From Biomphalaria glabrata (lineage: Eukaryota; Mollusca; Gastropoda; Planorbidae): DNA of 64,000 bases. Positions 1 to 11,170 of the stretch are shown piece by piece. Made by a program: the position numbers and the translations under genes. The stretch lies in assembly GCF_947242115.1 (NCBI RefSeq), contig NW_026602913.1:1-64000 (forward strand), read 5' to 3'. Below the pieces are notes generated by a model. It had not been told where the DNA came from. It did no database searches and was given only the letters and a program-made list of their open reading frames with translations. Every line of letters begins with the position of its first letter. Position 1 is the first letter of the stretch.

Positions 1-115
1 AAATTTAAACGTGAACTGTAAACTTATGTTAGTGTCCTATGTGTTGTTGGCAATGTAATCTCTTTAGTACTGAATAAACATATTAAAGTTTAAAATGTCT
101 TGTTATATGACGTAC

Positions 116-296
116 TTGAAATGTGACTCGTATTTTCCTAGTTCAGTGACATTGCGGTCTGCGAGATACAAGGCCTGGCTGACAAGAAGGTGTGTGTTGG
201 AGTTATCCACTCGTTTGACAGTCACCACTGGATAATTCATCTGTAAGATCTGTAAGACTTCCTTGACGTCGATTCGACGATAATCCGCACAACTGT
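116..296 (-). CDS. Internal exon of an M1 aminopeptidase (aminopeptidase N-like)
   Basis: Read on the minus strand this 181-bp stretch is open and encodes about 60 residues including LQMNYPVVTVKR, which matches the WTLQMNYPVVTV-type stretch of the C-terminal (ERAP1_C-like) half of M1 zinc aminopeptidases. It is followed by VSQALYLADRN, where the family has a VSQxRFLL-type segment. A polypyrimidine-CTGATAG acceptor sits just above 296 and a GTACGT donor just below 116, with incoming and outgoing phases that keep the frame. The HExxH catalytic exon is not here, so activity cannot be judged. The known family members are membrane ectopeptidases that trim N-terminal residues. The rest of the gene must lie left of the window and in the intron to the right. 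Identity is by motif memory only. Confidence 0.6.
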
Positions 297-478
297 CTAT
301 CAGAGAGCAGAAAAAAAAGTTTTTTTTTATGTATTACATTAAACACTCATTAAATTTCATTTTTTTTTAAGTTAATTTATTGTTATCAATTTTCGAACTC
401 TGTACATGGCCATAATGAGCAGAGCAACAAATGAAAAAAAAAAATCTTGAATATTAATTTACAGAAAACTGTTTAAAC

Positions 479-560
479 CAGAGATGCCCAAAAATATGGC
501 TCGCGGGCTACATCTGGCCAGCCACGTGGTTACATCCGCCCAGCCGAAACGTCGGCACAA
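479..560 (+). mobile_element. hAT-like terminal fragment
   Basis: The stretch opens CAGAGATGCCCAAAAATATG and runs into GGCTCGCGGGC, the typical start of a non-autonomous hAT element (CAG-G-TGCCCAA...GGCCCGCGGGCC). No matching opposite end or 8-bp duplication was found nearby, so this is a truncated end. The bases from 561 to 837 show no gene. Confidence 0.35.
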
Positions 561-837
561 AGTGTAGAAAATCCATTAATCCATTAAGTTTAACTTGCTG
601 CAAACTGCCTTAGCTTCGCCAGCTCGTGGTTTTTCCTCAAGGTTGACCCCCTGACAACTAGGAATTAGATAATTTTACCAGAATTTGGAAGCAGCTCAAA
701 TGCAATATGTTGAGCGCACCGGTGCCTTAAAAAAAATAGACTGTGGAGCCGCGGCGCAGCAGACATAACCCATGGTGGCGTTAGGTCGTGCAGGAACCTG
801 ACTTCCAGAGGAATGGCACCATCATTTCTAGGCTAAA

Positions 838-1358
838 TTCTGAAGCTTTTCGTGTATAGTCTTATCTTATCTTATATAATACAGACGTTACTTCAAAAAA
901 GAAGATGATTACGTCCTACGCGTCATGCATTTAGTCATGCATATTAACCAATGACTTAATTCTGCCAAGTCACTGGTTTTCCTGGCTAGCTCAGGCAACC
1001 CATTCCATGCTCTAATAGCACTAGGGAAGAAGGAGTATTTGTACAAATTTGTCCTAGCATATGGGACGAGGAATGTGCCTTTATCTTTGTGTCTTTCAGA
1101 GTATTTTATTAAATTTTGTTTTTGTATTTGAAGATTATGGTTCAGTGTTTTATGTATGATTGCTACTTTATTTTTGAGCCTTCTGTCCTGAAGGCTTTCT
1201 AAATTTAGTGATTTTACTAAAGGTGTTACTCTAGTCAAATGTGAATATTCGTTTGTTATGAATCTCACTGCTCTATTTTGTGTCTGTTCCAGTTTCTTAA
1301 TGTTTTCTTGAGTTGAGGGGTCCTAGTCCAGTTCCAGATGTGGATACAATGTCCGTAC
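838..1358 (-). mobile_element. LINE 3' end (reverse transcriptase C-terminus and tail)
   Basis: On the minus strand the frame reads DPSTQENIKKLEQTQNRAVR, then RRLKNKVAIIHKTLNHNLQI, then YSFFPSAIRAWNGLP, a C-terminal thumb/tail signature of Jockey/CR1-type non-LTR reverse transcriptases. One in-frame stop lies just upstream of DPSTQ. The 3' tail contains ACGCGTAGGACGTAATCATC and ends in a TTATC-type short repeat near 838. The same tail recurs at 15890-15945, 48764-48856 and 55478-55560, so this is one LINE family with many 5'-truncated copies. The RT catalytic core is absent here. Confidence 0.75.
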
Positions 1359-1365
1359 AAACCTA

Positions 1366-1600
1366 AGAATTAACACAAGACAAAGAAAAGTTGACTCGAG
1401 GCAGAGCTTAGAGTTAACTCAGGACAAACAAGAGTTGACACGAGGCAGAGCTTAGAGTTAACTCAGGACAAACAAGAGTTGACAGGTGGCAGAGCAAAGA
1501 GTTAACGGAAGACTAATAAGAGTTAATAGAAGACATAGCTAAGAATTAACAGAAGTCAGAGCTGAGAGCTAACACAAGGCAGATCTAAGAGTTAGCAGTG
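1366..1600. repeat. Degenerate minisatellite, about 59-bp unit
   Basis: Two good copies of a unit of about 59 bp (GAGGCAGAGCTTAGAGTTAA then CTCAGGACAAACAAGAGTTG) lie at 1399-1515, followed by decayed copies carrying AAGAGTTAAC or AAGAATTAAC words. The GTTAACTC word is shared, in reverse, with the large satellite that begins 140 bp downstream. Confidence 0.6.
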
Positions 1601-1737
1601 AAGAGTTGAAGCTGGAAAGAGTTTACATTTGATAATAACTAAATACTAAACAAAGCTATGACATATAGGTGTATAGTCTATATATGGTGTACAGTGCGTA
1701 AATCTGTTTGTTTTTTTTAAACTCAGTTCTTTGTCAA

Positions 1738-4700
1738 ATCCCTATAAGTTAACTCCCTTTAAGTTAACTCCCTTTAAGTTAACTCCCTTTAAGTTAACCT
1801 CCTTTATGTTAATTCTCTTTAAGTTAGCTCTCTTAAGTTAACCTCTTTTATGTTAATTCTCTTTAAGTTAGCTCTCTTAAGTTAACCTCCTTTATGTTAA
1901 TTCTCTTTAAGTTAGCTCTCTTAAGTTAACCTCCTTTATGTTAATTCTCTTTAAGTTAGCTCTCTTAAGTTAACCTCCTTTATGTTAATTCTCTTTAAGT
2001 TAGCTCTCTTAAGTTAACCTCTTTTATGTTAATTCTCTTTAAGTTAACTCTCTTGTAGTAAGCTCCTTTAAGTTAACCTCCTTTATGTTAATTCTCTTTA
2101 AGTTAGCTCTCTTAAGTTAACCTCCTTTATGTTAATTTTCTTTAAATTAGCTCTCTTAAGTTAACCTCCTTTATGTTAATTCTCTTTAAGTTAGCTCTCT
2201 TAAGTTAACATCTTTTATGTTAATTCTCTTTAAGTTAACTCTCTTGTTGTAAGCTCCTTTAAGTTAACCTCCTTTATGTTAATTTTCTTTAAAGCTCTCT
2301 TAAGTTAAACTCCTTTATGTTAATTCTCTTTAAGTTAGCTCTCTTAAGTTAACCTCCTTTATGTTAATTCTCTTTAAGTTAGCTCTCTTAAGTTAACCTC
2401 TTTTATGTTAATTCTCTTTAAGTTAACTCTCTTGTAGTAAGCTCCTTTAAGTTAACCTCCTTTATGTTAATTCTCTTTACGTTAGCTCTCTTAAGTTAAC
2501 CTCCTTTATGTTAATTCTCTTTAAGTTAGCTCTCTTAAGTTAACCTCCTTTATGTTAATTCTCTTTAAGTTAGCTCTCTTAAGTTAACCTCTTTTATGTT
2601 AATTCTCTTTAAGTTAATTCTCTTTAAGTTAGCTCTCTTAAGTTAACCTCCTTTATGTTAATTTTCTTTAAACCTCTCTTAAGTTAACCTCCTTTATGTT
2701 AATTCTCTTTAAGTTAGCTCTCTTAAGTTAACCTCTTTTATGTTAATTCTCTCTTTAAGTTAACTCTCTTGTTGTAAGCTCCTTTAAGTTAACCTCCTTT
2801 AAGTTAATTCTCTTTAAGTTAGCTCTCTTAAGTTAACATCTTTTATGTTAATTCTCTTTAAGTTAACTCTCTTGTTGTAAGCTCCTTTAAGTTAACCTCC
2901 TTTATGTTAATTTTCTTTAAACCTCTCTTAAGTTAACCTCCTTTATGTTAATTCTCTTTAAGTTAGCTCTCTTAAGTTAACCTCTTTTATGTTAATTCTC
3001 TTTAAGTTAACTCTCTTGTAGTAAGCTCCTTTAAGTTAACCTCCTTTAAGTTAATTCTCTTTACGTTAGCTCTCTTAAGTTAACCTCCTTTATGTTAATT
3101 CTCTTTAAGTTAGCTCTCTTAAGTTAACCTCTTTTATGTTAATTCTCTTTAAGTTAGCTCTCTTAAGTTAACCTCCTTTATGTTAATTCTCTTTAAATTA
3201 GCTCTCTTAAGTTAACCTCCTTTATGTTAATTCTCTTTAAGTTAGCTCTCTTAAGTTAACATCTTTTATGTTAATTCTCTTTAAGTTAACTCTCTTGTTG
3301 TAAGCTCCTTTAAGTTAACCTCCTTTATGTTAATTTTCTTTAAAGCTCTCTTAAGTTAAACTCCTTTATGTTAATTCTCTTTAAGTTAGCTCTCTTAAGT
3401 TAACCTCCTTTATGTTAATTCTCTTTAAGTTAGCTCTCTTAAGTTAACCTCTTTTATGTTAATTCTCTTTAAGTTAACTCTCTTGTAGTAAGCTCCTTTA
3501 AGTTAACCTCCTTTATGTTAATTCTCTTTACGTTAGCTCTCTTAAGTTAACCTCCTTTATGTTAATTCTCTTTAAGTTAGCTCTCTTAAGTTAACCTCCT
3601 TTATGTTAATTCTCTTTAAGTTAGCTCTCTTAAGTTAACCTCTTTTATGTTAATTCTCTTTAAGTTAATTCTCTTTAAGTTAGCTCTCTTAAGTTAACCT
3701 CCTTTATGTTAATTTTCTTTAAACCTCTCTTAAGTTAACCTCCTTTATGTTAATTCTCTTTAAGTTAGCTCTCTTAAGTTAACCTCCTTTATGTTAATTC
3801 TCTTTAAGTTAGCTCTCTTAAGTTAACCTCCATTATGTTAATTCTCTTTAAGTTAGCTCTCTTAAGTTAACATCTTTTATGTTAATTCTCTTTAAGTTAA
3901 CTCTCTTGTAAGCTCCTTTAAGTTAACCTCCTTTATGTTAATTTTCTTTAAACCTCTCTTAAGTTAACCTCCTTTATGTTAATTCTCTTTAAGTTAGCTC
4001 TCTTAAGTTAACCTCTTTTATGTTAATTCTCTTTAAGTTAACTCTCTTGTAGTAAGCTCCTTTAAGTTAACCTCCTTTAAGTTAATTCTCTTTACGTTAG
4101 CTCTCTTAAGTTAACCTCCTTTATGTTAATTCTCTTTAAGTTAGCTCTCTTAAGTTAACCTCCTTTATGTTAATTCTCTTTAAGTTAGCTCTCTTAAGTT
4201 AACCTCCTTTATGTTAATTCTCTTTTAGATAGCTCTCTTAAGTTAACATCTTTTATGTTAATTCTCTTTAAGTTAACTCTCTTGTAGTAAGCTCCATTAA
4301 GTTAACCTCCTTTAAGTTAATTCTCTTTACGTTAGCTCTCTTAAGTTAACCTCCTTTATGTTAATTCTCTTTAAGTTAGCTCTCTTAAGTTAACCTCCTT
4401 TTTGTTAATTCTCTTTAAGTTAGCTCTCTTAAGTTAACCTCCTTTATGTTAATTCTCTTTAAATTAGCTCTCTTAAGTTAACCTCCTTTATGTTAATTCT
4501 CTTTAAGTTAGCTCTCTTAAGTTAACATCTTTTATGTTAATTCTCTTTAAGTTAACTCTCTTGTTGTAAGCTCCTTTAAGTTAACCTCCTTTATGTTAAT
4601 TTTCTTTAAAGCTCTCTTAAGTTAAACTCCTTTATGTTAATTCTCTTTAAGTTAGCTCTCTTAAGTTAACCTCCTTTATGTTAATTCTCTTTAAGTTAGC

Positions 4701-7062
4701 TCTCTTAAGTTAACCTCTTTTATGTTAATTCTCTTTAAGTTAACTCTCTTGTAGTAAGCTCCTTTAAGTTAACCTCCTTTATGTTAATTTTCTTTAAACC
4801 TCTCTTAAGTTAACCTCCTTTATGTTAATTCTCTTTAAGTTAGCTCTCTTAAGTTAACCTCCTTTATGTTAATTCTCTTTAAGTTAGCTCTCTTAAGTTA
4901 ACCTCCTTTATGTAAATTCTCTTTAAGTTAGCTCTCTTAAGTTAACATCTTTTATGTTAATTCTCTTTAAGTTAACTCTCTTGTTGTAAGCTCCTTTAAG
5001 TTAACCTCCTTTATGTTAATTTTCTTTAAACCTCTCTTAAGTTAACCTCTTTTATGTTAATTCTCTTTAAGTTAGCTCTCTTAAGTTAACCTCTTTTATG
5101 TTAATTCTCTTTAAGTTAACTCTCTTGTAGTAAGCTCCTTTAAGTTAACCTCCTTTAAGTTAATTCTCTTTACGTTAGCTCTCTTAAGTTAACCTCCTTT
5201 ATGTTAATTCTCTTTACGTTAGCTCTCTTAAGTTAACCTCCTTTATGTTAATTCTCTTTAAGTTAGCTCTCTTAAGTTAACCTCCTTTATGTTAATTCTC
5301 TTTAAGTTAGCTCTCTTAAGTTAACCTCCTTTATGTTAATTCTCTTTAAGTTAGCTCTCTTAAGTTAACCTCCTTTATGTTAATTCTCTTTAAGTTAGCT
5401 CTCTTAAGTTAACATCTTTTATGTTAATTCTCTTTAAGTTAACTCTCTTGTAGTAAGCTCCTTTAAGTTAACCTCCTTTAAGTTAATTCTCTTTACGTTA
5501 GCTCTCTTAAGTTAACCTCCTTTATGTTAATTCTCTTTAAGTTAGCTCTCTTAAGTTAACCTCCTTTATGTTAATTCTCTTTAAGTTAGCTCTCTTAAGT
5601 TAACCTCCTTTATGTTAATTCTCTTTAAATTAGCTCTCTTAAGTTAACCTCCTTTATGTTAATTCTCTTTAAGTTAGCTCTCTTAAGTTAACCTCCTTTA
5701 TGTTAATTCTCTTTAAGTTAGCTCTCTTAAGTTAACCTCCTTTATGTTAATTCTCTTTAAGATAGCTCTCTTAAGTTAACATCTTTTATGTTAATTCTCT
5801 TTAAGTTAACTCTCTTGTAGTAAGCTCCTTTAAGTTAACCTCCTTTAAGTTAATTCTCTTTACGTTAGCTCTCTTAAGTTAACCTCCTTTATGTTAATTC
5901 TCTTTAAGTTAGCTCTCTTAAGTTAACCTCCTTTATGTTAATTCTCTTTAAGTTAGCTCTCTTAAGTTAACCTCCTTTATGTTAATTCTCTTTAAGTTAG
6001 CTCTCTTAAGTTAACCTCCTTTATGTTAATTCTCTTTACGTTAGCTCTCTTAAGTTAACCTCCTTTATGTTAATTCTCTTTAAGTTAGCTCTCTTAAGTT
6101 AACATCTTTTATGTTAATTCTCTTTAAGTTAACTCTCTTGTTGTAAGCTCCTTTAAGTTAACCTCCTTTATGTTAATTTTCTTTAAAGCTCTCTTAAGTT
6201 AAACTCCTTTATGTTAATTCTCTTTAAGTTAGCTCTCTTAAGTTAACCTCCTTTATGTTAATTCTCTTTAAGTTAGCTCTCTTAAGTTAACCTCTTTTAT
6301 GTTAATTCTCTTTAAGTTAACTCTCTTGTAGTAAGCTCCTTTAAGTTAACCTCCTTTATGTTAATTTTCTTTAAACCTCTCTTAAGTTAACCTCCTTTAT
6401 GTTAATTCTCTTTAAGTTAGCTCTCTTAAGTTAACCTCCTTTATGTTAATTCTCTTTATGTTAGCTCTCTTAAGTTAACCTCCTTTATGTTAATTCTCTT
6501 TAAGTTAGCTCTCTTAAGTTAACATCTTTTATGTTAATTCTCTTTAAGTTAACTCTCTTGTTGTAAGCTCCTTTAAGTTAACCTCCTTTATGTTAATTTT
6601 CTTTAAACCTCTCTTAAGTTAACCTCCTTTATGTTAATTCTCTTTAAGTTAGCTCTCTTAAGTTAACCTCTTTTATGTTAATTCTCTTTAAGTTAACTCT
6701 CTTGTAGTAAGCTCCTTTAAGTTAACCTCCTTTAAGTTAATTCTCTTTACGTTAGCTCTCTTAAGTTAACCTCCTTTATGTTAATTCTCTTTAAGTTAGC
6801 TCTCTTAAGTTAACCTCCTTTATGTTAATTCTCTTTAAGTTAGCTCTCTTAAGTTAACCTCCTTTATGTTAATTCTCTTTAAGATAGCTCTCTTAAGTTA
6901 ACATCTTTTATGTTAATTCTCTTTAAGTTAACTCTCTTGTTGTAAGCTCCTTTAAGTTAACCTCCTTTATGTTAATTTTCTTTAAACCTCTCTTAAGTTA
7001 ACCTCTTTTATGTTAATTCCCTTTAAGTTAACTCTCTTGTAGTAAGCTCCTTTAAGTTAACT
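1738..7062. repeat. Satellite array, 44-bp monomer with higher-order structure
   Basis: About 5.3 kb of uninterrupted tandem repeat, roughly 120 monomers. The monomer is 44 bp and is itself three related sub-units of 15, 15 and 14 bp: CTCCTTTATGTTAAT, TCTCTTTAAGTTAGC, TCTCTTAAGTTAAC. The left edge (1738-1800) instead carries a pure 15-bp repeat, TAAGTTAACTCCCTT, four times, which looks like the ancestral unit. Variant monomers marked CTTGTAGTAAGCT or CTTGTTGTAAGCT occur about 22 times, at spacings near 144, 188, 232, 279 and 323 bp. Most of these differ by whole monomers, which indicates higher-order repeats. Monomers carry TTAAGTTAAC, so HpaI-type and AflII-type palindromes recur. There is no open reading frame in it. 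Confidence 0.97.
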
Positions 7063-7512
7063 CCATGAGACTAATACAAAGAATATGACTGTGTTTGTTT
7101 ATCCTAATTGGACATTTGTTGTTATTACACGTACTCATTGGTTTTTTTTTTCATTATAGAAAAACGGGGGGGGGGGGGAATATCAATTACAGAGACACAG
7201 GACACAGAGAATGGCTTTCTAAAGTTAGCTCATATTTTGAAAAGTTAAACTTTCTTGGGTCAATGCATATCACATTTTACAGACATTTTTCAAGAATTTA
7301 CTTTCTAAAGTCATATCACAGACTTTGGGTTTCCTAAGATTTAGCTCAGATTTGTAAAAATTTAGCTTTCTAAAATGTTACGTTTGTATACATCAACTGT
7401 GGTTCAATGTAATCACTATCATATGAAGGCAGAGTATAACTTACAGGTAGAATCTTCTAAAAAAAAAGTCTTTAAAAAAAAAAAAATTGAGATTAGAGAT
7501 GTCCCCAATAGT
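7063..7512. other. Spacer with homopolymer runs, no gene seen
   Basis: AT-rich unique sequence with a T-run at 7142-7151 and a G-run at 7165-7177. Two short open frames here have no recognisable domain and no splice or promoter context, so they are not called. Confidence 0.5.
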
Positions 7513-7675
7513 TCAACCAACTCTAATGGATACCTGAGATCAGTAGGAGAAAAATAGAGATCGTTGGTCGTTGTGCTGGCCACAGGACAACCTTGTAAAC
7601 CGAAACCCTTCGAAACAGATGAGCTTTACATCTCTGCACTAGAGATCGAAAGGTTCAAAAGGGGAAATTTGTAAA
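7513..7675 (+). mobile_element. SINE family S1, 3' half
   Basis: Family S1 is the commonest repeat in the window. A full copy is about 270 bp: a tRNA-like head (box A-like TGGCTGAGCGGTAAAGC, box B-like GGGTTCGAATCC), a GAAGACTGGGATTTT linker, GAGTCCACCCAGCTCTAAT, a very conserved GTCGTTGTGCTGGCC core, AACAGATGACCTTTACATCA, and GCAAGGTCTGAAAGGGGAAC at the 3' end. This copy lacks the head and has TCGTTGGTCGTTGTGCTGGC at 7561. Confidence 0.75.
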
Positions 7676-8044
7676 TCTAGAATCTTTAGTATCCATACTG
7701 CATTCAGGATCAAAATCGTCTTCGTATTAATACTATTGGATTGCTTGTAACAGTTGACATAAATGATATCAAACGTTTTTTTGTTTCAAATAAAATCACA
7801 CTGCAGTTTTTTTTAAAACCAAACATGAGTTACGCACCATATGCGTATTCTTCTAAAGTCAACATTAAAATATTGTCACTTTTATTTGAGATGGCTGTTA
7901 GTTGAGAGTAGAATATTTTTTGCTGATTATAGAGTGTAGATATAAATCTACAATAAGTTCATTTGTGTTCTAGTTTAAAATAAATTTTAATTATCTTCTA
8001 TTAAGTGAATTATTTTTAGAAAATTGCGAAGTATTCCATATTGG
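7676..8044. other. AT-rich spacer, nothing recognised
   Basis: No coding frame, tandem repeat or known repeat family was recognised in this stretch. Confidence 0.4.
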
Positions 8045-8052
8045 AATATTAT

Positions 8053-8238
8053 CAGTGGCGTAGCAAGGGTGGGGGAGGAGGGGGAGAAAAGGAAAATCTC
8101 CCCAGGCCCCCACTTGAGGGGGGCCCCAATTGAGTTTTTTTTTACAATATTCAATATTACGCAAAATGCAGGGGCCCCCAAAGAGGTCCAGCCCCTCCCG
8201 GGCCCCCAAATGATGAAAAATTCTTAGCAACGCCCCTG
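8053..8238 (+). mobile_element. hAT-like MITE (family M1)
   Basis: A 186-bp element with imperfect terminal inverted repeats CAGTGGCGTAGCAAGG and TTAGCAACGCCCCTG. It is flanked by 8-bp target duplications AATATTAT (8045-8052) and AATATTTT (8239-8246), matching at 7 of 8 bases. 8-bp duplications and CAG ends are diagnostic of hAT. It has no transposase. The internal GGCCCCCACTTGAG and ATTACGCAAAATG words recur in opposite orientation at 50742-50934. Confidence 0.8.
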
Positions 8239-8246
8239 AATATTTT

Positions 8247-8655
8247 TATTTTATTTGGTTTTGCATTATTGATCATCAATATTTTTAATGTAACGTTTCT
8301 CAAACTTTGGGTCCTCCCCCGTGGGTGGGGATGGCGAGTACCTTGAATTGGGGGATGGGGAGACGCAACTTCTTGACAAAAAGGGGTGTCATAGAGTGTG
8401 TGTGTGTGTGGTGTCTGGTGGCGATAAGAAGAGGTTAAGCGACTGATTTGTGTTTATGCATTGAGTATGATGAAATTAGCGTAATGCAAATGTGAAACGG
8501 CAGACAATCTTGAGACCTAGATTTCATTTAAATATCAGTATATTTCATTAATATTACATCTCTATCAAAAGTTAAATATGCGAATATTGTAATAACAGTT
8601 AGGCTATATTGAGTTGTTCACATAAGAACTATAATTTAAAGTTTATTAAGTTTAT
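8247..8655. other. Spacer with short repeats
   Basis: Contains a G-rich piece starting TTTCTCAAACTTTGGGTCC (8298), possibly a hAT-like end, and a GT microsatellite at 8396-8413. No gene is seen. Confidence 0.35.
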
Positions 8656-9115
8656 ATGTTATTATAAGGCTTGTCTTCGAGTCCGAAGATTATAGTGAGG
8701 AATGTTTTTCCCATGGCTGCGCAGTCCCAGATGTGACCTACATATTTTGCAACATCCAGGGCAAGCATAACCACTGTCTGCAGGTGGTCCATTTAGTTTT
8801 TCTTTTCGCGTCTGCGTTTGTTCTCGGCAGCGGATTTTCTTTTGGGCTCAAATGTGTATACCGCGGCCTTCGGGAGTGAACTCCAACTGACTCGTTCTGA
8901 GGCCGCATGTAACCAGGTTCTCTCTTCTATGTCAGCCAAGGAAAGTTGACTCCTAAGCTGGTCTTTGAAGCGTTTCGGTGGGGCGCCTCTGTTATGGCGG
9001 CCAGCTTTTAGCTCACAAAAAAAAAGACTGTCTTTGGCATACGTTCGTCTCCCATACAGGATACGTGCCCTGCCCAGCGTAACTGACGGACCATAAGAAG
9101 TCCCTCTATACTATA
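8656..9115 (-). mobile_element. LINE 3' end with C-terminal zinc-finger-like motif (family L-B)
   Basis: The minus strand encodes LRWAGHVSCMGDERMPKTVF, then GRHNRGAPPKRFKDQLRSQL, the common C-terminal region of RTE/Jockey-like LINE polyproteins. It ends with CPGCCKICRSHLGLRSHGKN, a CxxC...H...H finger-like motif, and a stop close to 8656. One break is visible: an A-run near 9020 spoils the frame. Related 3' fragments lie at 21955-22045 and 26092-26300. The clade is uncertain. Confidence 0.75.
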
Positions 9116-9884
9116 CTTACCGGTAAAAATATAAAACGCCTTTATTGGTTCAATTGTACTAGCGGTTTGTAAGCGACAAACCAACGACCAACTAAAAAAG
9201 AGAGTGGGCGTCGAAAAAATGTTTTATTTTCAGTGTAACTTATCTGAATATTAAAAATTAAAATATATTAAGTAGGAGATGTCATTTTATCTTCTAATAA
9301 GACCTTGTCAACTGTAGACTGCTTTTTGCGAGGCGCGTATGCACAATATGGGTCAAAACGTTTTGAAGAAAACATTTTAAAACATCTCCGCTATTGAGAT
9401 TCTTCTGCATTTTTTGTCTCAAAATAGTTGAATTTCTTCCGTATATTGCAATTTATTATAGTGACGACTTATTTGTGAAAAAAAAATCCTCGATAGAGAC
9501 GTCTTTACACGAAGAATATTTGTTTTTTTATTATGATGAATAGTGCGTTCTGAAAGAAAGCACATCGATATTAGCCTTTTAAAAAAATATCTCTTCTTAC
9601 TAAGAGAAAAAGGTTAGAATACGCTTAGCGCCGAGTCATGCCCAGAATTAAACCACTTGCCGACTTGAGCAAAAACCTGCCGCATCTTTAATTCTATCTC
9701 CATTAAGAAATTTTTACAATGCTTAAAATGTATGTAGGCAACATTATTTTGGAAAAAGTATTGCCCATAGGCCTATTATATGTTGCATAGTATTTGTTTT
9801 ATGTAAAAATTAAACTTAAAGTGTTTTATCTGATAAATTGTATTAAACCTTATAACTTAATTTTGCTATTACATAATTTCATAA
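9116..9884. other. AT-rich spacer, nothing recognised
   Basis: No coding frame or repeat family was recognised on either strand. Confidence 0.35.
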
Positions 9885-10026
9885 CATCGAACCGAGCCGA
9901 ACCCGAACTTTAGACCTGACCGAACCGAACCGAACCCGAACTATACTCGTCATCGAACCGAACCGAACTCGAACTTAAATCTGACCGAACCGAACCCGAA
10001 CTTTAAAAGTTGGGTTCGATTCCCAT
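9885..10026 (-). mobile_element. hAT-like end with CGAACCGAAC tandem words
   Basis: Three degenerate copies of a unit of about 45 bp rich in CCGAACCGAACCCGAAC, ending GGGTTCGATTCCCATCTCTA. The reverse of that end (TAGAGATGGGAATCGAACCC) is typical of a non-autonomous hAT terminus. The opposite terminus was not found. Confidence 0.45.
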
Positions 10027-10376
10027 CTCTACTTTGAACCCGACATTGTGACGACATAGGCATTGGGATTAAAGATTAGGATTGTAGATTTTTAGATCCA
10101 GTTATTGCTAGGCTCTCAAGGGGGATAACATTGTCGTAGTGACTGACTCAACTGTGGCCCATTCTGAATTAAAGATTGTTATGATGTTTTCTTCTCAAGT
10201 GACTGTCCATTGAGCCTGTTCGTTACTTTTCGCTCTTTGTGACGTCATGTAGATCGATATTTTCGGACTCGCACCTGTAATACACGATCTACAATTATCA
10301 AGGTACTTTAGAAATACTTTAAGTACAACTTACATACGTACATTCGTTATACAATTTACTTTGTCAGTCTCCGCTA

Positions 10377-10500
10377 GCAGAGTGGTTACCGTGTTGGATT
10401 AATAATCCTAAGAAGGCTTGAGCCACGAGTTCAAATTCAGGTCATTTTCCCTTTTTTTTTAAATTTTATAAATGCTTTTTTTAAATTGAGTATCTAGATC
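10377..10500 (+). mobile_element. SINE family S2 (tRNA-like head)
   Basis: A tRNA-like head AGCAGAGTGGTTACCGTGTT with a GAGTTCAAATTC box B-like word and a long variable region, followed by ATAAATGC and TCTAGATCTACGACAAATTT. A second copy with the same 3' part lies at 16342-16490. The head does not fold as a convincing functional tRNA. Confidence 0.5.
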
Positions 10501-10659
10501 TACGACAAATTTAATGACATGCCTGATCCTATGCTTAATATAAGATTTAAAAAATATATATATTTTCTAGTTGTGACCTCTACTGGGAATACAAAAGTGT
10601 TTTATTTCGTAAAAAGTGTCTCTGTTATTTTTTCATGAACACAACTATCTCCAATATAT

Positions 10660-11170
10660 TTTGGACTTTTATTCACCAGTAGTAGCTTCTAAAAATGCAA
10701 AGAAATATTGACAATTAAATTATTACATATACTTGTTAGTTATTATAAATGACCTTAGAACATTTCTAGTTCAATTATTACGGCATCTAGTAACTAGTAG
10801 TGATGTAAGCCCATGTGGGTTGTATGTCTAGGCTTGTAAAGGGACGAGCAAAGGAAAACGAGAACTATGAACAATTCTGAACAAAGTTCTTACATTTGTT
10901 GTTGTGATACCATAAAATTAGTTGTTGTTTTTTTTTATAAATGCAATGTATCTTTTGGAAAGTGAATAAAAAAAAAGATTCTCAGTAATTGTGGAGGCAA
11001 TCTAACACAATTATGAAACATGGTACAAATATGTCAGAAATCTAAGGCCCCCATGCTTGACATCCTAGCTGGTAGTCTCTACTATAGTGTATTCACGAAT
11101 CTATGAATCCACTAGTTTGACTACATATATTCATTTGGTGAAATGTCGAAATGATATTTATACTATGGTT
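10660..11170 (+). repeat. Long interspersed repeat R1, copy 1
   Basis: Shares blocks with 12705-13035 in the same orientation: ATGCAAAGAAATATTGAC, ATTACATATACTTGTTA, ATGTCAGAA, TAGTCTC-ACTATAGT and TTCACGAATCT. Copies are diverged and show no coding frame or clear terminal repeats, so the type is unknown. Confidence 0.55.

Noticed and set aside
7095-7557. Two open frames of 60-80 codons after the satellite
   Set aside because: They cross homopolymer runs and a SINE boundary and show no domain.
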